Positions 35,644-44,838 of a DNA stretch of 64,000 bases are shown piece after piece (the stretch's first letter is position 1; each line of letters begins with the position of its first letter). The translations under genes and the position numbers were made by a program. Source of the stretch: Pseudomonas sp. CFII64 (GTDB lineage Bacteria > Pseudomonadota > Gammaproteobacteria > Pseudomonadales > Pseudomonadaceae); assembly GCF_000416235.1 (NCBI RefSeq), contig NZ_ATLO01000003.1:62001-126000 (forward strand), written 5' to 3'. The notes beneath the pieces were generated by a model. That model was not told where the DNA came from. It ran no database searches and worked only from the letters and a program-made list of their open reading frames with translations.

Positions 35644-38600
35644 TCAAGTGAAACGTCGGCGGCCCAGGGTCATGATCAACAAGGCAACCGAATCAGCGTT
35701 ATTGAGGATAACCTGGCTGCGCTTCCCGGCATCATTGAGAAATACCGTGCGCGCCTGCTCCAGCGTCGGCTGCCCGGTTACTCGCAGCACGGCCTCTTTC
35801 CCCTCGCCGTCCCAGTCATTGAGATCACGCCAAACTGTCTTGTCGTACCTGACAAACAGATGTTCAGGGGCGGCTTTGTGGGACAGGGTACGGGTCTGGA
35901 TGAACTCAAGATCCGCATTAAACGTATCCTCGGGCGAATCAGGCTCGGCCAGCAAATCGCGAAACGGTGCGCCGGATTCGACATAGGCGATGTCATGGGT
36001 ATCGTTGACCAGATGGGATAACTCATGGAGAAACGAGGCGGCTCGATAATGCGCCCCAACGTTGAAACCGCCCTGCCCCGGCTGCACAGGCTTGAGTCGA
36101 AAGGGCGGCGTTTCAAAGAAGCGCTCGGTCAGGTAGATACGTTTCTGCGGATCATTTTTCAAAACAAACGCCAGAGTGGCCTCGGCGCCAGGCTTATTGG
36201 TCCCGGTGATGTAGCGGGTGGACGAGAACGGGGAAAGCGACGGATCACAAATGCCCAGGTAAAGATCCGTCACCATTGTGTGTATCGCTGCGATCAACTC
36301 GGGGCTGGGGCTTTGCACGCCAAAGAAATCCAGCAGCACCTGTCGGGCCTCCACCGCCAGGTTGCCGTCAGGACCTACGGGAGCCAGGTTGAAAAGACAA
36401 TCTTCGGCATACCGGCTAGCCTGTCGGCGACTCTCATCGATCAGCAACGCCCGGTTTCTGTAGAGGCGGCGGATGTCCTTGATCCCCCGGGCTTCGATGG
36501 CAATGACTTCTTCTGCAGCGACGTCGGTACGCAGTGTTCTGAAACGTGTCACCAGACCGCCACCGCCGCGCAGGCCCCAGTCAATATCAAGCTCCCACTG
36601 CTCGCGAGGGTTTAGCTTGATCCTCGGTCCGACGCCCGTCTTCCCGACAATAAACCACCGGCCCGAGGCGGACTCCACCTGATAAACCTGGCCTGCGACC
36701 GCCGCATAACGCTTGCCGCTGACAGGATGCTGGTACAGATTGAACAGCAGGTCTTTTTGCAGATCCCCCAACACGACGTCGTGCGCTTCGAACGCTCGCA
36801 AGCGAGCCCGGAGCTCTGGCGTCAGCTGGGAGTTACGCCACGTGAACTCTGGAGCCGCCGGTTGGTTGCTGGTCGGTTCACTTGCAGGGTTGTCCTCGGT
36901 CAGGCCCTCCTCCAGCGTGTGCCGCGACGAGACCAGCATGCCCAATGCCGCAGAAAATTCAGAGACCGCCTTGCCCCAATTGCGCGCGTAGACAGCCTCC
37001 ACTGACTCTTTGAACAGCGATTGGCTCTGCCAGGCGGCGATCATGAAGCCAATCTTGCCAGGCACGAACGACAAAACCTGATCGGCCGCGAGGGACATCA
37101 GATGGACAAATGAGCGCCAGTCGGCCTGAGCCGTGGTCACCGACTGCTTCTTGCTGATGTCTTTAATACTCCAGACCGTTTCATCGAACAGGAACCGCAG
37201 CACGTTACCTTCGTGCGGCACATCCGCCAGTCCGACCGAACTTCTGCGGTAGAACGGGACATCGTAAAAGCTCTCCGTACTGAACGGAATGTGCGCCTCG
37301 ATAAAGCCGCCGTTGTCATAACGGCTGCGCAACTGCGGACTGACGCGGCTCAGCACCAGTTCCTGTAGCGTCGATGCTTGCCGTAAATCCGCCAGGAAGG
37401 CGGCTTGATCCGCATACTCCTTGATCAGATAAAGCTCGCTGAACAGCGCATGCAGGATAACCGGCCCCTGAGTGATATCTCGAGGGCCGATCAGAAACAT
37501 TCCGGCCGCAGCATCCGCGTGCATATCCGCTGCCGGGATCAACTGCAGTGGCCGCAAGGTGATGTCCTGCCCGTGGGCGGGCTGTCGGGCGAGGCTGTCC
37601 GGCATGTCCAACAGGTTTTCCAGATAGTCATAAGCAGTCTGGCTCAGTTGGTTTTGCAACTTCATCTGGAGCGCGGTCAGAAGCATTCGAGACGGCGCCT
37701 GAGCGATGTAGCGCTGACGACGCAGCGGGAAATCCTTATGGCTCTCGTTCAGCGTGTCTTCGAGTAGCGCCTGATAGTGCATGCCGATATCGAGTTCCCG
37801 AACCAGCGTCTGAAAATAGCTGGCGGTCAACCGGTCTGAGGGCTGCATATCGTCCGGCAGGACCACAGAAACCGTCGCGTCCTGGATGTCGACGAAATGA
37901 TTCAGCGCGTATTCGGTAAGGGTTTCGCGGTTGACGATTGTCGCGGCGGGCAGTGAAGACGGCGTTTCACCCAGCGCCACCAGCCCAGGCACATATCGGG
38001 TCACCGTGATCAGGATGCGATCCGGGTCGAGTTGATACTCCGGGACTTCCGTTTTCAGCCTTGCAAGCAGCGACTCGCGAGCGAACGCGCGGAGTACGGG
38101 TATGCCGGCGAGGAAGTCTTCTGCCGGGTCGATATTGAGAGCATACCGTCGCAGCATTTGACCAAAGGCAAGCCTGTCGGTGTCTTTCGCGTCCCTCAGC
38201 CAGGCAGGCAGTTGTGCCAGAAAGCGCACCATCTGCATGTCGATCATCGCCAGATCAAGCGCCGGCAGCCGCCAATGATCCGCCTGTATCCGGCGCAGGA
38301 AGCTGATCAGTACCGCAGCGGGCATCCGACATTTCTTCGCAATTTGCCAGCCTTGTCTGACATCGCATTGCTGGCGATAACATCCGCCTCGTTGCAAGGC
38401 CGAAAACAAATCCTCCTCAATGGGCCTGAGTGTCAAGCTTAGCCGTGGCTTGGAAGGTCGTTGCAGACAGGTTCGAAGCAGCGCCTGGTCTGGCTCGGCA
38501 AATAATCCAAGCCAGTGCTCCCGGGTCGCAGGTCTGGCCAGTCTGGCATTCAGGCCTTTTTCAATGCGCGTGGCGGCAGTTGATTTTTGCAGTCCACCCA

Positions 38601-40848
38601 GAGCTGACCAGAACACCACGCCATCCTCGGGACGTGACGGCCGTCGCAACAAGAACGCGTCAGACATTGCGAGGGCGGGCAATGCCGGGTCGTACTGCAG
38701 AGACACTGCACAGATTTGCGTCTCGAAGTCGCCGAACTGATCACGCAACGCGCGCTCAGGAAAACTCAGGACCTGCCGCACCATTGCCAATAGCTGCTGA
38801 CTGAAACCGCCTCGACGCTCGACAACCTCGCAACTGAGGCTCAATAGGTGCCAAAGGATCCCGTGCGACATCGCGCCGGTATCAAACTGCCTGTCAGCCT
38901 TGCGAACGGGCTGAATATGAGACCGACCGAGTTGCTGTAGATAACCCTCGACAAAGTCTGTCTCGATGCGGCTCAGCATATGGTTGAGGATCGCGGGGCG
39001 TAAACGATCCAATGAACCCGACTGGCCTTGGGCCGGCTCGAAAAACGCCACACAGTTGTCGGGCAACGGCGCCAGCCTGTGCCCGCTCAATCGTTCCAGC
39101 AACAGGTCGGTCAGCTTGAAACGCTGGGCGGGTTCCCATTGCACCCGGACGTTCGCGGCATCCACAGGCGCCGCGAGCACCACGGCCAGATAATTGTTCA
39201 AGGCCTGACGAATGCAGACTTCGATATCAGGATCAAGATCAGCCAGCAACTGCGCCTGGCTCTCCAGCGAACTCAACTGTTCAAACCAGGTAGCGGCTAC
39301 CGAAACGGGAGAAAGTGTGGCGAGGTTTGGGACTGTATTTGTGGGAAAGATCGACGGCCACTTGTCGAAGAAAGCAGAATCGTCGTCGGACCATCGTCCG
39401 CCAGTGTCGGCATGCAGCAATCGACAGTCGATTAAGCGACGTATATCCAGCGCATCGTCGATCATCGCCCCGGCTTCGTTGATATCCCGCAAAGATTTGC
39501 TCAGAACAAATTCCAGATTCCGCTGCTGCAAAGCCAGAACTGCGTCGACTCGTTCGTCTGCGAAGGCGTGTTCCAGCGGGTAAGCCTGCAGGCGCAACGG
39601 GCCGTTGTCGGGCAGCCAGGCAAGATCGTCCAGCGACAGATAATGCTTGAGCTCATCGCGACCCGCTTCGGTGGAGAAATGATCGTTGACCGCCTGCATC
39701 GTGGAGAAACGACGCAGGCCTTTGAGCGGTGAGTAAAGCATGAGCTCCGGCGGACCTTCGGCACTGAAGTCAACCAGCAGCGGGCTGACCAACTTCAGCG
39801 ATGACTGGTGAACACCGACAACGCAGAGCCTTTGCACCAGAGTGCTATCGTCAGCTTCGGAGCGCTTGGCACTCGGCTGCAGCAGCGCCGCCAGGAACCC
39901 AAATTCTTCAAGACTCAGCGAACCGTCCTGGCGTTGTGCCAATAGGTGCTGGCGCAAGGTTTCAGCCAGCGCCGCAGAGACACGCTCCCTGAGGGTCAAA
40001 CCTTCAAATCGCGTCTCGCGCACAACGTTGTTGAGCAAGCATTCGTAGCTGTCTTTCAGATGAGTCGCGGCATCTGTCAGCGCCTTTTCATAATGCGCGG
40101 CGCGGGTCGCATCAACCCGCTGGCCGCTGGAATCAAGAAACGCCCTGCTCTGTCCGGCAGGCAAGGTGTTTGCGGTCAGCGCTTGCGTCATCGCGTCCAG
40201 CAGACTGTGCACGTAGACAACAGTGCTGCTTGAGTCATCGTTGGTGCCGTGCGTCCCCGTTTCAATCACCTGCACCCGCGTGCGGGTCATTGCGCTGCTC
40301 GACATCCCGCTAAACGCGCTGGCGAGCTGTTGTGCCAACACGTGCCGCATGGCAGTGCGCAAACAGGGCAGCTGCTGCAGGTGGCGAGTCAATGATCCAA
40401 GGTGATCCGCCTGTTGCTCAATGATTCTCAACATTCGCTGGTTGAACAACATGTCATCGACCAGCTGATACTCATACGCAGGCCGCGTATTGGCCAGGAC
40501 GGGACACAATTGAGCCAGGCGACTCTGCAACTGCGTGCGATTGTCGAATCGCTCAAGGCCATACATCAAAGTACTGAGGTACACGCGCTGATCATTGCCG
40601 GACCTGTGACTGATCAGCAATGCGCCGGTCATCTCGGCCGTTGTCGGCAAACCGTCATCGGTTGCCAGGTGATCCAGGCGCGGGAAATCCAGGACCGCCG
40701 ACTCCACCACGGGCCGGCGGAACAACCTCTCCAGCCAGAGGTGCTCCTCAACATCGATATATTCGTTGCCGAAGGCATCCGCAACATCGCGAGCAAGTCG
40801 CTCCCTCAGCGGAGCGGGATGGAAATAAGGCGAAGTTGAAGCTGACAT
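35644..40848 (-). CDS. Giant putative toxin (DUF6543/dermonecrotic-toxin-like) with C-terminal zincin motif, copy B
   Basis: 1734 residues, colinear paralogue of copy A. The zinc-type motif is HELSHLVNDTHDIAYVES at 1608-1625, almost the same position as in A, and the C-termini agree (ILNNADSVALLIMTLGRRRF versus ILSNADSITLLVTLLGRERF). The N-terminal half is more diverged than the C-terminal half. No signal peptide. The start at 40848 is set by AAGGAG 7-12 bases upstream; a start further up at 40899 lies in the structured leader. As with copy A, toxin or effector is an inference from family resemblance. Two adjacent copies suggest tandem duplication followed by divergence. Confidence 0.8.
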   Translation of the reverse strand: MSASTSPYFHPAPLRERLARDVADAFGNEYIDVEEHLWLERLFRRPVVESAVLDFPRLDHLATDDGLPTTAEMTGALLISHRSGNDQRVYLSTLMYGLERFDNRTQLQSRLAQLCPVLANTRPAYEYQLVDDMLFNQRMLRIIEQQADHLGSLTRHLQQLPCLRTAMRHVLAQQLASAFSGMSSSAMTRTRVQVIETGTHGTNDDSSSTVVYVHSLLDAMTQALTANTLPAGQSRAFLDSSGQRVDATRAAHYEKALTDAATHLKDSYECLLNNVVRETRFEGLTLRERVSAALAETLRQHLLAQRQDGSLSLEEFGFLAALLQPSAKRSEADDSTLVQRLCVVGVHQSSLKLVSPLLVDFSAEGPPELMLYSPLKGLRRFSTMQAVNDHFSTEAGRDELKHYLSLDDLAWLPDNGPLRLQAYPLEHAFADERVDAVLALQQRNLEFVLSKSLRDINEAGAMIDDALDIRRLIDCRLLHADTGGRWSDDDSAFFDKWPSIFPTNTVPNLATLSPVSVAATWFEQLSSLESQAQLLADLDPDIEVCIRQALNNYLAVVLAAPVDAANVRVQWEPAQRFKLTDLLLERLSGHRLAPLPDNCVAFFEPAQGQSGSLDRLRPAILNHMLSRIETDFVEGYLQQLGRSHIQPVRKADRQFDTGAMSHGILWHLLSLSCEVVERRGGFSQQLLAMVRQVLSFPERALRDQFGDFETQICAVSLQYDPALPALAMSDAFLLRRPSRPEDGVVFWSALGGLQKSTAATRIEKGLNARLARPATREHWLGLFAEPDQALLRTCLQRPSKPRLSLTLRPIEEDLFSALQRGGCYRQQCDVRQGWQIAKKCRMPAAVLISFLRRIQADHWRLPALDLAMIDMQMVRFLAQLPAWLRDAKDTDRLAFGQMLRRYALNIDPAEDFLAGIPVLRAFARESLLARLKTEVPEYQLDPDRILITVTRYVPGLVALGETPSSLPAATIVNRETLTEYALNHFVDIQDATVSVVLPDDMQPSDRLTASYFQTLVRELDIGMHYQALLEDTLNESHKDFPLRRQRYIAQAPSRMLLTALQMKLQNQLSQTAYDYLENLLDMPDSLARQPAHGQDITLRPLQLIPAADMHADAAAGMFLIGPRDITQGPVILHALFSELYLIKEYADQAAFLADLRQASTLQELVLSRVSPQLRSRYDNGGFIEAHIPFSTESFYDVPFYRRSSVGLADVPHEGNVLRFLFDETVWSIKDISKKQSVTTAQADWRSFVHLMSLAADQVLSFVPGKIGFMIAAWQSQSLFKESVEAVYARNWGKAVSEFSAALGMLVSSRHTLEEGLTEDNPASEPTSNQPAAPEFTWRNSQLTPELRARLRAFEAHDVVLGDLQKDLLFNLYQHPVSGKRYAAVAGQVYQVESASGRWFIVGKTGVGPRIKLNPREQWELDIDWGLRGGGGLVTRFRTLRTDVAAEEVIAIEARGIKDIRRLYRNRALLIDESRRQASRYAEDCLFNLAPVGPDGNLAVEARQVLLDFFGVQSPSPELIAAIHTMVTDLYLGICDPSLSPFSSTRYITGTNKPGAEATLAFVLKNDPQKRIYLTERFFETPPFRLKPVQPGQGGFNVGAHYRAASFLHELSHLVNDTHDIAYVESGAPFRDLLAEPDSPEDTFNADLEFIQTRTLSHKAAPEHLFVRYDKTVWRDLNDWDGEGKEAVLRVTGQPTLEQARTVFLNDAGKRSQVILNNADSVALLIMTLGRRRFT

Positions 40849-40952
40849 GATAAGTCTCCTTGTCTGACGCCAGCCGGTGCCATCCATGACGAGGCACAAG
40901 CTGAAACAAAGGAGCTTATCGGCGGGACTCAGGTGGGCTGCGCTATATAAAG
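40849..40952 (-). promoter_or_regulatory. Promoter and structured leader of giant protein copy B
   Basis: On the minus strand, CTTTATATA (from 40952) resembles a -10, and GATAAGCTCCTT starts 32 bases later, 72 bases before the ATG. The last bases before the ATG are AAGGAGACTTATC, so GATAAG-CTCCTT can pair with the ribosome site over 12 bases with one bulged A. A second motif, CATGGATG (40881-40888), sits in the loop of a TGCC/GGCA hairpin, a typical CsrA/RsmA target. Confidence 0.6.
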
Positions 40953-40983
40953 CAGTGCTCTATCTCGCAGCCACAACTGGATT

Positions 40984-41547
40984 TCAGGCTTTTTTATTCT
41001 GCTCGACCCACGCCGCATAGGCGTTGATAAAGGTTTGCAGGAAAGGCTTGGTCTGTTCGGAGAGGGTTCCGGCGGCGTCGAAAAACGTGCCCGCGTTGCC
41101 CAGGTAGGCTTCCGGCTGTTGCAGGCAAGGAACGTTGAGGAACACCAGGGACTGGCGCAGGTGGTGGTTGGCGCCAAACCCGCCAATGGCTCCTGGCGAT
41201 GCGCTGATCACCGCGCCCGGTTTGCCGCTCCAGGCGCTCTTGCCGTAAGGCCGGGAGCCCACGTCGATAGCGTTTTTCAAGGCTCCGGGAACCGAGCGGT
41301 TGTATTCCGGAGTCACAAACAGGACCGCATCGGCTGCGGCGATCTGCTGGCGAAATGCAGCGTAAGATTCAGGCGTGGACGTCGCGGTATCGATGTCTTC
41401 GTTGTACAGCGGCAAATCGCCGATCTCGACAATCTTCAACTGCAGATTCGCCGGAGCCAGCGCAGCGAGCGCCTGCGCCACTTTTCGGTTAATGGAGTCC
41501 GCACGCAAACTGCCCACCACAACAGCGACCGAATAAACCTGACTCAT
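40984..41547 (-). CDS. NAD(P)H-dependent FMN reductase (ChrR/YieF-like)
   Basis: 187 residues, flavodoxin-like fold. The phosphate-binding loop is GSLRADSINRKVA (12-24), and the family signature PEYNRSVPGALKNAIDVGSR spans about 80-99. Such enzymes reduce FMN, quinones, azo dyes or chromate in the cytoplasm. It sits just upstream of the giant-protein genes on the same strand, 135 bases from copy B, but the promoter-like sequence for copy B lies in that gap, so it is probably a separate unit. Confidence 0.88.
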   Translation of the reverse strand: MSQVYSVAVVVGSLRADSINRKVAQALAALAPANLQLKIVEIGDLPLYNEDIDTATSTPESYAAFRQQIAAADAVLFVTPEYNRSVPGALKNAIDVGSRPYGKSAWSGKPGAVISASPGAIGGFGANHHLRQSLVFLNVPCLQQPEAYLGNAGTFFDAAGTLSEQTKPFLQTFINAYAAWVEQNKKA

Positions 41548-41852
41548 GGAGATTTCCTTTTACGAATTCAAAGAGCCAGTAGTTATAGATGAAGTGGCGG
41601 ATTAAAACCGGCTTTAACTTGTTTGAATGTGCCAATTTTTTTCGCCAACGGCCATTGGGTTCCGGGAGAAAGCCCCTCGAACTATTTTTTTCCGGCCAGA
41701 AAACTCCCTGCGAAAACAGCGGTCTACAAGGCTTGAGTGCCAACGCCATAAACCTTTCTTGCGACTCGGCTTACAAGCCGACGCAGATTGTCGGCGCGCG
41801 GTGTTAGCATGCAGCAGTAAATGAGCGGTTATCTTCAGAGGTTACAAAGCAA
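41548..41852. other. Intergenic gap, divergent promoters
   Basis: About 305 bases between the divergent FMN reductase and a small hypothetical gene. It should contain both promoters. I see no REP, terminator or recognisable operator. Confidence 0.5.
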
Positions 41853-42065
41853 ATGGCTTCAGTTCTCGTCGGACAATTTCATGCAAGGGACGCCGAAGGC
41901 CGCGTCTACTCCGTGCATGAGTTCCAGGAATCACAGCCCTCGGAGGCTGGTGGCACGGAGCCTGTATCAACGTATCGCCTGGCAATCGGTGATCGGGTAA
42001 AACACTTGGGCGGAGATGTTTTTCAGCTGCTTCAGTCCGGTGTGGAAATGACCCGTACCAAGTAA
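41853..42065 (+). CDS. Small conserved-looking hypothetical protein
   Basis: 70 residues (MASVLVGQFHARDAEGRVYS...), hydrophilic, predicted beta-rich, no signal peptide or known motif. Codon use is like the neighbours and a terminator follows, so I consider it a real gene. GAGG lies about 12 bases before the ATG. Function unknown. Confidence 0.65.
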   Translation: MASVLVGQFHARDAEGRVYSVHEFQESQPSEAGGTEPVSTYRLAIGDRVKHLGGDVFQLLQSGVEMTRTK

Positions 42066-42075
42066 TACTCGGCCT

Positions 42076-42100
42076 GAGGTCGCTTGATCGCCTCGTTTTA
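42076..42100 (+). terminator. Likely terminator after the small hypothetical gene
   Basis: GAGGTCG pairs with CGCCTC with one bulge around CTTGAT, followed by GTTTTA. Confidence 0.5.
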
Positions 42101-42120
42101 TCGTGAGCGCAAGCGGCTGT

Positions 42121-42729
42121 TCAGGTTGATCGCTGGTCGTTGCTGATATCAACATCGGTAACCGCATCATTGAACAGCAAGTACCAGAATATCGCCGCTT
42201 CCCGGGTTTGCGGGTCAATGCCGCGATAACGCATGTGATCGACCCCGCCGACAACGAACCCGCAGCGCTCGTACAACTTGCAGGCAGCCAGATTGTTGTT
42301 CTGGGTTTCCAGCATGATGCCGGGCAAGTCCTGTTTGCGACTCCAGAACTGCGCGACGTCCAGCAGCGCTCGGGCAACCCCGTTGCGACGCGCTGAAATA
42401 TCCACCGCCAACTCGTCAACATGGGCAAAACCGTTCCAGTGCTTGCTCAGCACGACGTGTCCCACCGCGCGATCTTCAAGCCACGCGACCAACACGGTGC
42501 TGTCCGCTGCGTCGCGATAATCGCAGAACTCCTGGGAATCAATGCCGTAGTTCTTTGAATAAGGCTCGACCGGGCTGATCTCCCAGCGCTCGACGCTTTG
42601 CCCCACCTGCGCCAAGGCGAAACCGCTGACAGTGAAGGTAAATTCGCTGTTGAGGATGTAATCCTCGAAACATTCGTCTGCTACCCGAATGCTCAGGGCG
42701 GGATTTGCCGCTGTATCAGGCAAGGTCAT
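42121..42729 (-). CDS. GNAT acetyltransferase resembling streptothricin acetyltransferase (Sat)
   Basis: 202 residues. The acetyl-CoA site is VDISARRNGVARALLDVAQF, with LETQNNNLAACKLYERCGFV after it. The C-terminal stretch GGVDHMRYRG...AIFWYLLF follows the pattern I know from Sat proteins, which inactivate streptothricin by acetylating its beta-lysine. GNAT enzymes vary widely, so another amine substrate is quite possible. The start at 42729 (MTLPDTAANP) is chosen because upstream residues belong to the dnaQ 3' end in another frame; the ribosome site is weak. It lies 25 bases after dnaQ on the same strand. Confidence 0.75.
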   Translation of the reverse strand: MTLPDTAANPALSIRVADECFEDYILNSEFTFTVSGFALAQVGQSVERWEISPVEPYSKNYGIDSQEFCDYRDAADSTVLVAWLEDRAVGHVVLSKHWNGFAHVDELAVDISARRNGVARALLDVAQFWSRKQDLPGIMLETQNNNLAACKLYERCGFVVGGVDHMRYRGIDPQTREAAIFWYLLFNDAVTDVDISNDQRST

Positions 42730-42754
42730 CACATCGCCACGCTGAATGAATAGA

Positions 42755-43513
42755 TCACGCTGAAGCCTGGTCTCGAGCTTCTTGCAATTGCACCCACAAC
42801 GCCGGCGCGCCTGCCGATTTGGCAATGGCCGACATACGCACGTCGTGCTCGGCCAGTTCGCTTTCACTGGCGCGGATCACCCGGCAACGCGTGCGATCCG
42901 CCGGCAGGCGACGGATTTCGCTGGCGTTATTGCCGGAACCTTCACCGGAACCGTTACCGTCTGTGGCGTTACCGGCCAGCGACAGGCTGGTCTGCCCGCC
43001 AGTCATGGTCAGGTAAACGTCGGCCAGAATCTCGGAGTCGAGCAACGCGCCGTGCAATTCACGACCGGAGTTGTCGACGCCATAGCGTTTGCACAAGGCG
43101 TCAAGGCTGTTGCGCTGGCCAGGATGGCGCTCACGGGCCATCAGCAAGGTGTCGAGTACCGTGCAATGCTGGGCGATATCGGCCTTGTCGGTCTGACCGA
43201 TCAGGGCGAACTCATTATTGATGAAACCGATGTCGAACGCGGCGTTATGGATAATCAGCTGCGCGCCCTTGATGAATTCGAAGAACTCATCCGCCACTTC
43301 GCCGAAGCGCGGCTTGCCCACCAGAAACTCATTGGTGATGCCGTGAACGCCGATCGCACCTTCGTCGCTTTCGCGGTCCGGTTGCAGGTAAACGTGGAAA
43401 TGCCGACCGGTCAGACGACGGCCGATCAGCTCGACGCAACCGATCTCGATGACCCGGTGGCCATCGGTGACCGGCATGCCGGTGGTTTCGGTGTCGAGTA
43501 CAACACTACGCAT
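42755..43513 (-). CDS. dnaQ: DNA polymerase III epsilon subunit, 3'-5' proofreading exonuclease
   Basis: 252 residues. Exonuclease motif I is VLDTETTG (Asp7, Glu9), motif II is in HNAAFDIGF, and motif III in [15 protein letters not shown]. The C-terminal tail after about residue 180 binds the alpha subunit; here it includes a Gly/Asn-rich linker ([18 protein letters not shown]). The ATG overlaps the rnhA stop by 8 bases, the usual rnhA-dnaQ arrangement in gammaproteobacteria. Confidence 0.95.
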   Translation of the reverse strand: MRSVVLDTETTGMPVTDGHRVIEIGCVELIGRRLTGRHFHVYLQPDRESDEGAIGVHGITNEFLVGKPRFGEVADEFFEFIKGAQLIIHNAAFDIGFINNEFALIGQTDKADIAQHCTVLDTLLMARERHPGQRNSLDALCKRYGVDNSGRELHGALLDSEILADVYLTMTGGQTSLSLAGNATDGNGSGEGSGNNASEIRRLPADRTRCRVIRASESELAEHDVRMSAIAKSAGAPALWVQLQEARDQASA

Positions 43514-43958
43514 GTTTGATGCCTCTCACTTCGTCGACACCGCGATTGGCCAGCTGGTCGGCACGCTCATTGCCGTAATGGCCAATGTGTCCGCGCACCC
43601 ATTGCCAGGTCACAGTGTGTCGATTGACTTGTTCATCGAGCAATTTCCAGAGGTCGGCGTTTTTCACCGGCTCCTTGGCGGCGGTCTTCCAGCCGCGCTT
43701 CTTCCAGTTGACCATCCACTCGGTAATGCCTTTCATGACGTATTGCGAGTCGGTCACCAGGGTCACGTCGCAGGAACGCTTGAGTTCTTCAAGGCCGCGA
43801 ATCGCGCCTGTCAGCTCCATGCGGTTGTTGGTGGTGTTGGCTTCGCCGCCCCACAGCTCCTTTTCGACGCCCTTGCACACCAGCAGTGCGCCCCAGCCGC
43901 CTGGGCCAGGATTACCCTTGCAGGCCCCATCGGTGAAGATCTCAACGCTTTCGCTCAT
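43506..43958 (-). CDS. rnhA: Ribonuclease HI
   Basis: 150 residues with all four catalytic acids: Asp10 ([17 protein letters not shown]), Glu48 (NNRMELTG), Asp70 (LVTDSQYV) and Asp134 (NERADQLAN). It removes RNA from RNA-DNA hybrids during replication and R-loop clearance. It is overlapped by dnaQ and preceded by a methyltransferase gene on the same strand. Confidence 0.96.
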   Translation of the reverse strand: MSESVEIFTDGACKGNPGPGGWGALLVCKGVEKELWGGEANTTNNRMELTGAIRGLEELKRSCDVTLVTDSQYVMKGITEWMVNWKKRGWKTAAKEPVKNADLWKLLDEQVNRHTVTWQWVRGHIGHYGNERADQLANRGVDEVRGIKHA

Positions 43959-43996
43959 TACAACTTTTTCCGGAAAAGAGTGGGCTTCAGCACAGC

Positions 43997-44755
43997 CTAG
44001 GGCTCGCTACTGCAACGATTGACCTTCGCCATGGGCAGCGGAATGAGCTTGCCCAAGGGTTCACGGCGGGTCTGGCGCACGGGCCGCAGCCCCACCACCA
44101 TCTTGCGCGCCACTAATAAATAGAAGCCGCCGCCGGGGCTTTGCCAACCGCCGCCGAGGCGTTCGAGGCCAGAAAGTCGAGCCTGCCAGGCCGCTGAAGC
44201 AAGCGGCGGACGATAGCATCCGAAGCGCCGTTTCTCCAGCGCGAAGCCCAGCAGATTGAGCCAGTCGGCGACCCGCGACGGGGAAATGCAACGCGCCTTG
44301 CGCAGTGCATCCTGCGCAAACGCATGGCGCAATCCCCAGGCGCTCCAGGGGTTGATGCCGATAATCAGCAGATGACCGCCGGGGCGCACACTGCTGGCGG
44401 CTTCGCGCAACAGACCATGGGGCGACAGACAGAAATCCAGCCCGTGCTGCAAGACAACTACATCAGCGGCATGCTCGCTGAGCGGCCAGGCCTGCTCTTC
44501 ACACACGATCTCGACACCCGGCAGCGGCGCGCCAAGGCGTACGTTGCGCTGCACTTGCTCGGCAGCGGGCGGCGTCTCGGCAGACGGCCCGTAATGCACA
44601 AGATAACCGCCAAAATAACGTCCCAACTCGTCTTCGAGTACGCGACGTTCTTCCTGCAGCAATAATTGGCCCAAAGGCCCGGACAACCACTCACGCGCCG
44701 AACTGATCAGCGCCAGCCACTCAGGATCGGCCTGAGCGAAAGCTTCATCGGTCAT
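43997..44755 (-). CDS. Class I SAM-dependent methyltransferase domain protein
   Basis: 252 residues. The methyltransferase core is incomplete at the usual glycine loop; the recognisable parts are [40 protein letters not shown] and [20 protein letters not shown]. It matches the conserved protein always seen between gloB and rnhA in Pseudomonas; substrate unknown. AGGAG lies 7-11 bases before the ATG. It is divergent from gloB. Confidence 0.85.
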   Translation of the reverse strand: MTDEAFAQADPEWLALISSAREWLSGPLGQLLLQEERRVLEDELGRYFGGYLVHYGPSAETPPAAEQVQRNVRLGAPLPGVEIVCEEQAWPLSEHAADVVVLQHGLDFCLSPHGLLREAASSVRPGGHLLIIGINPWSAWGLRHAFAQDALRKARCISPSRVADWLNLLGFALEKRRFGCYRPPLASAAWQARLSGLERLGGGWQSPGGGFYLLVARKMVVGLRPVRQTRREPLGKLIPLPMAKVNRCSSEP

Positions 44756-44838
44756 TTCAGTTCTCCTGAGGGGATGCTCGCCTCGAACGTAATCAGACTC
44801 TAAGATGCACCATTGTTTCCCGCTAAGCGAACTGAGCC

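Noticed and set aside
30271..40848. Horizontal transfer by a phage or insertion sequence
   Set aside because: No integrase, transposase, tRNA attachment site or inverted-repeat ends flank the pair, and GC content is similar to the surroundings, so I cannot support a specific mobile element.
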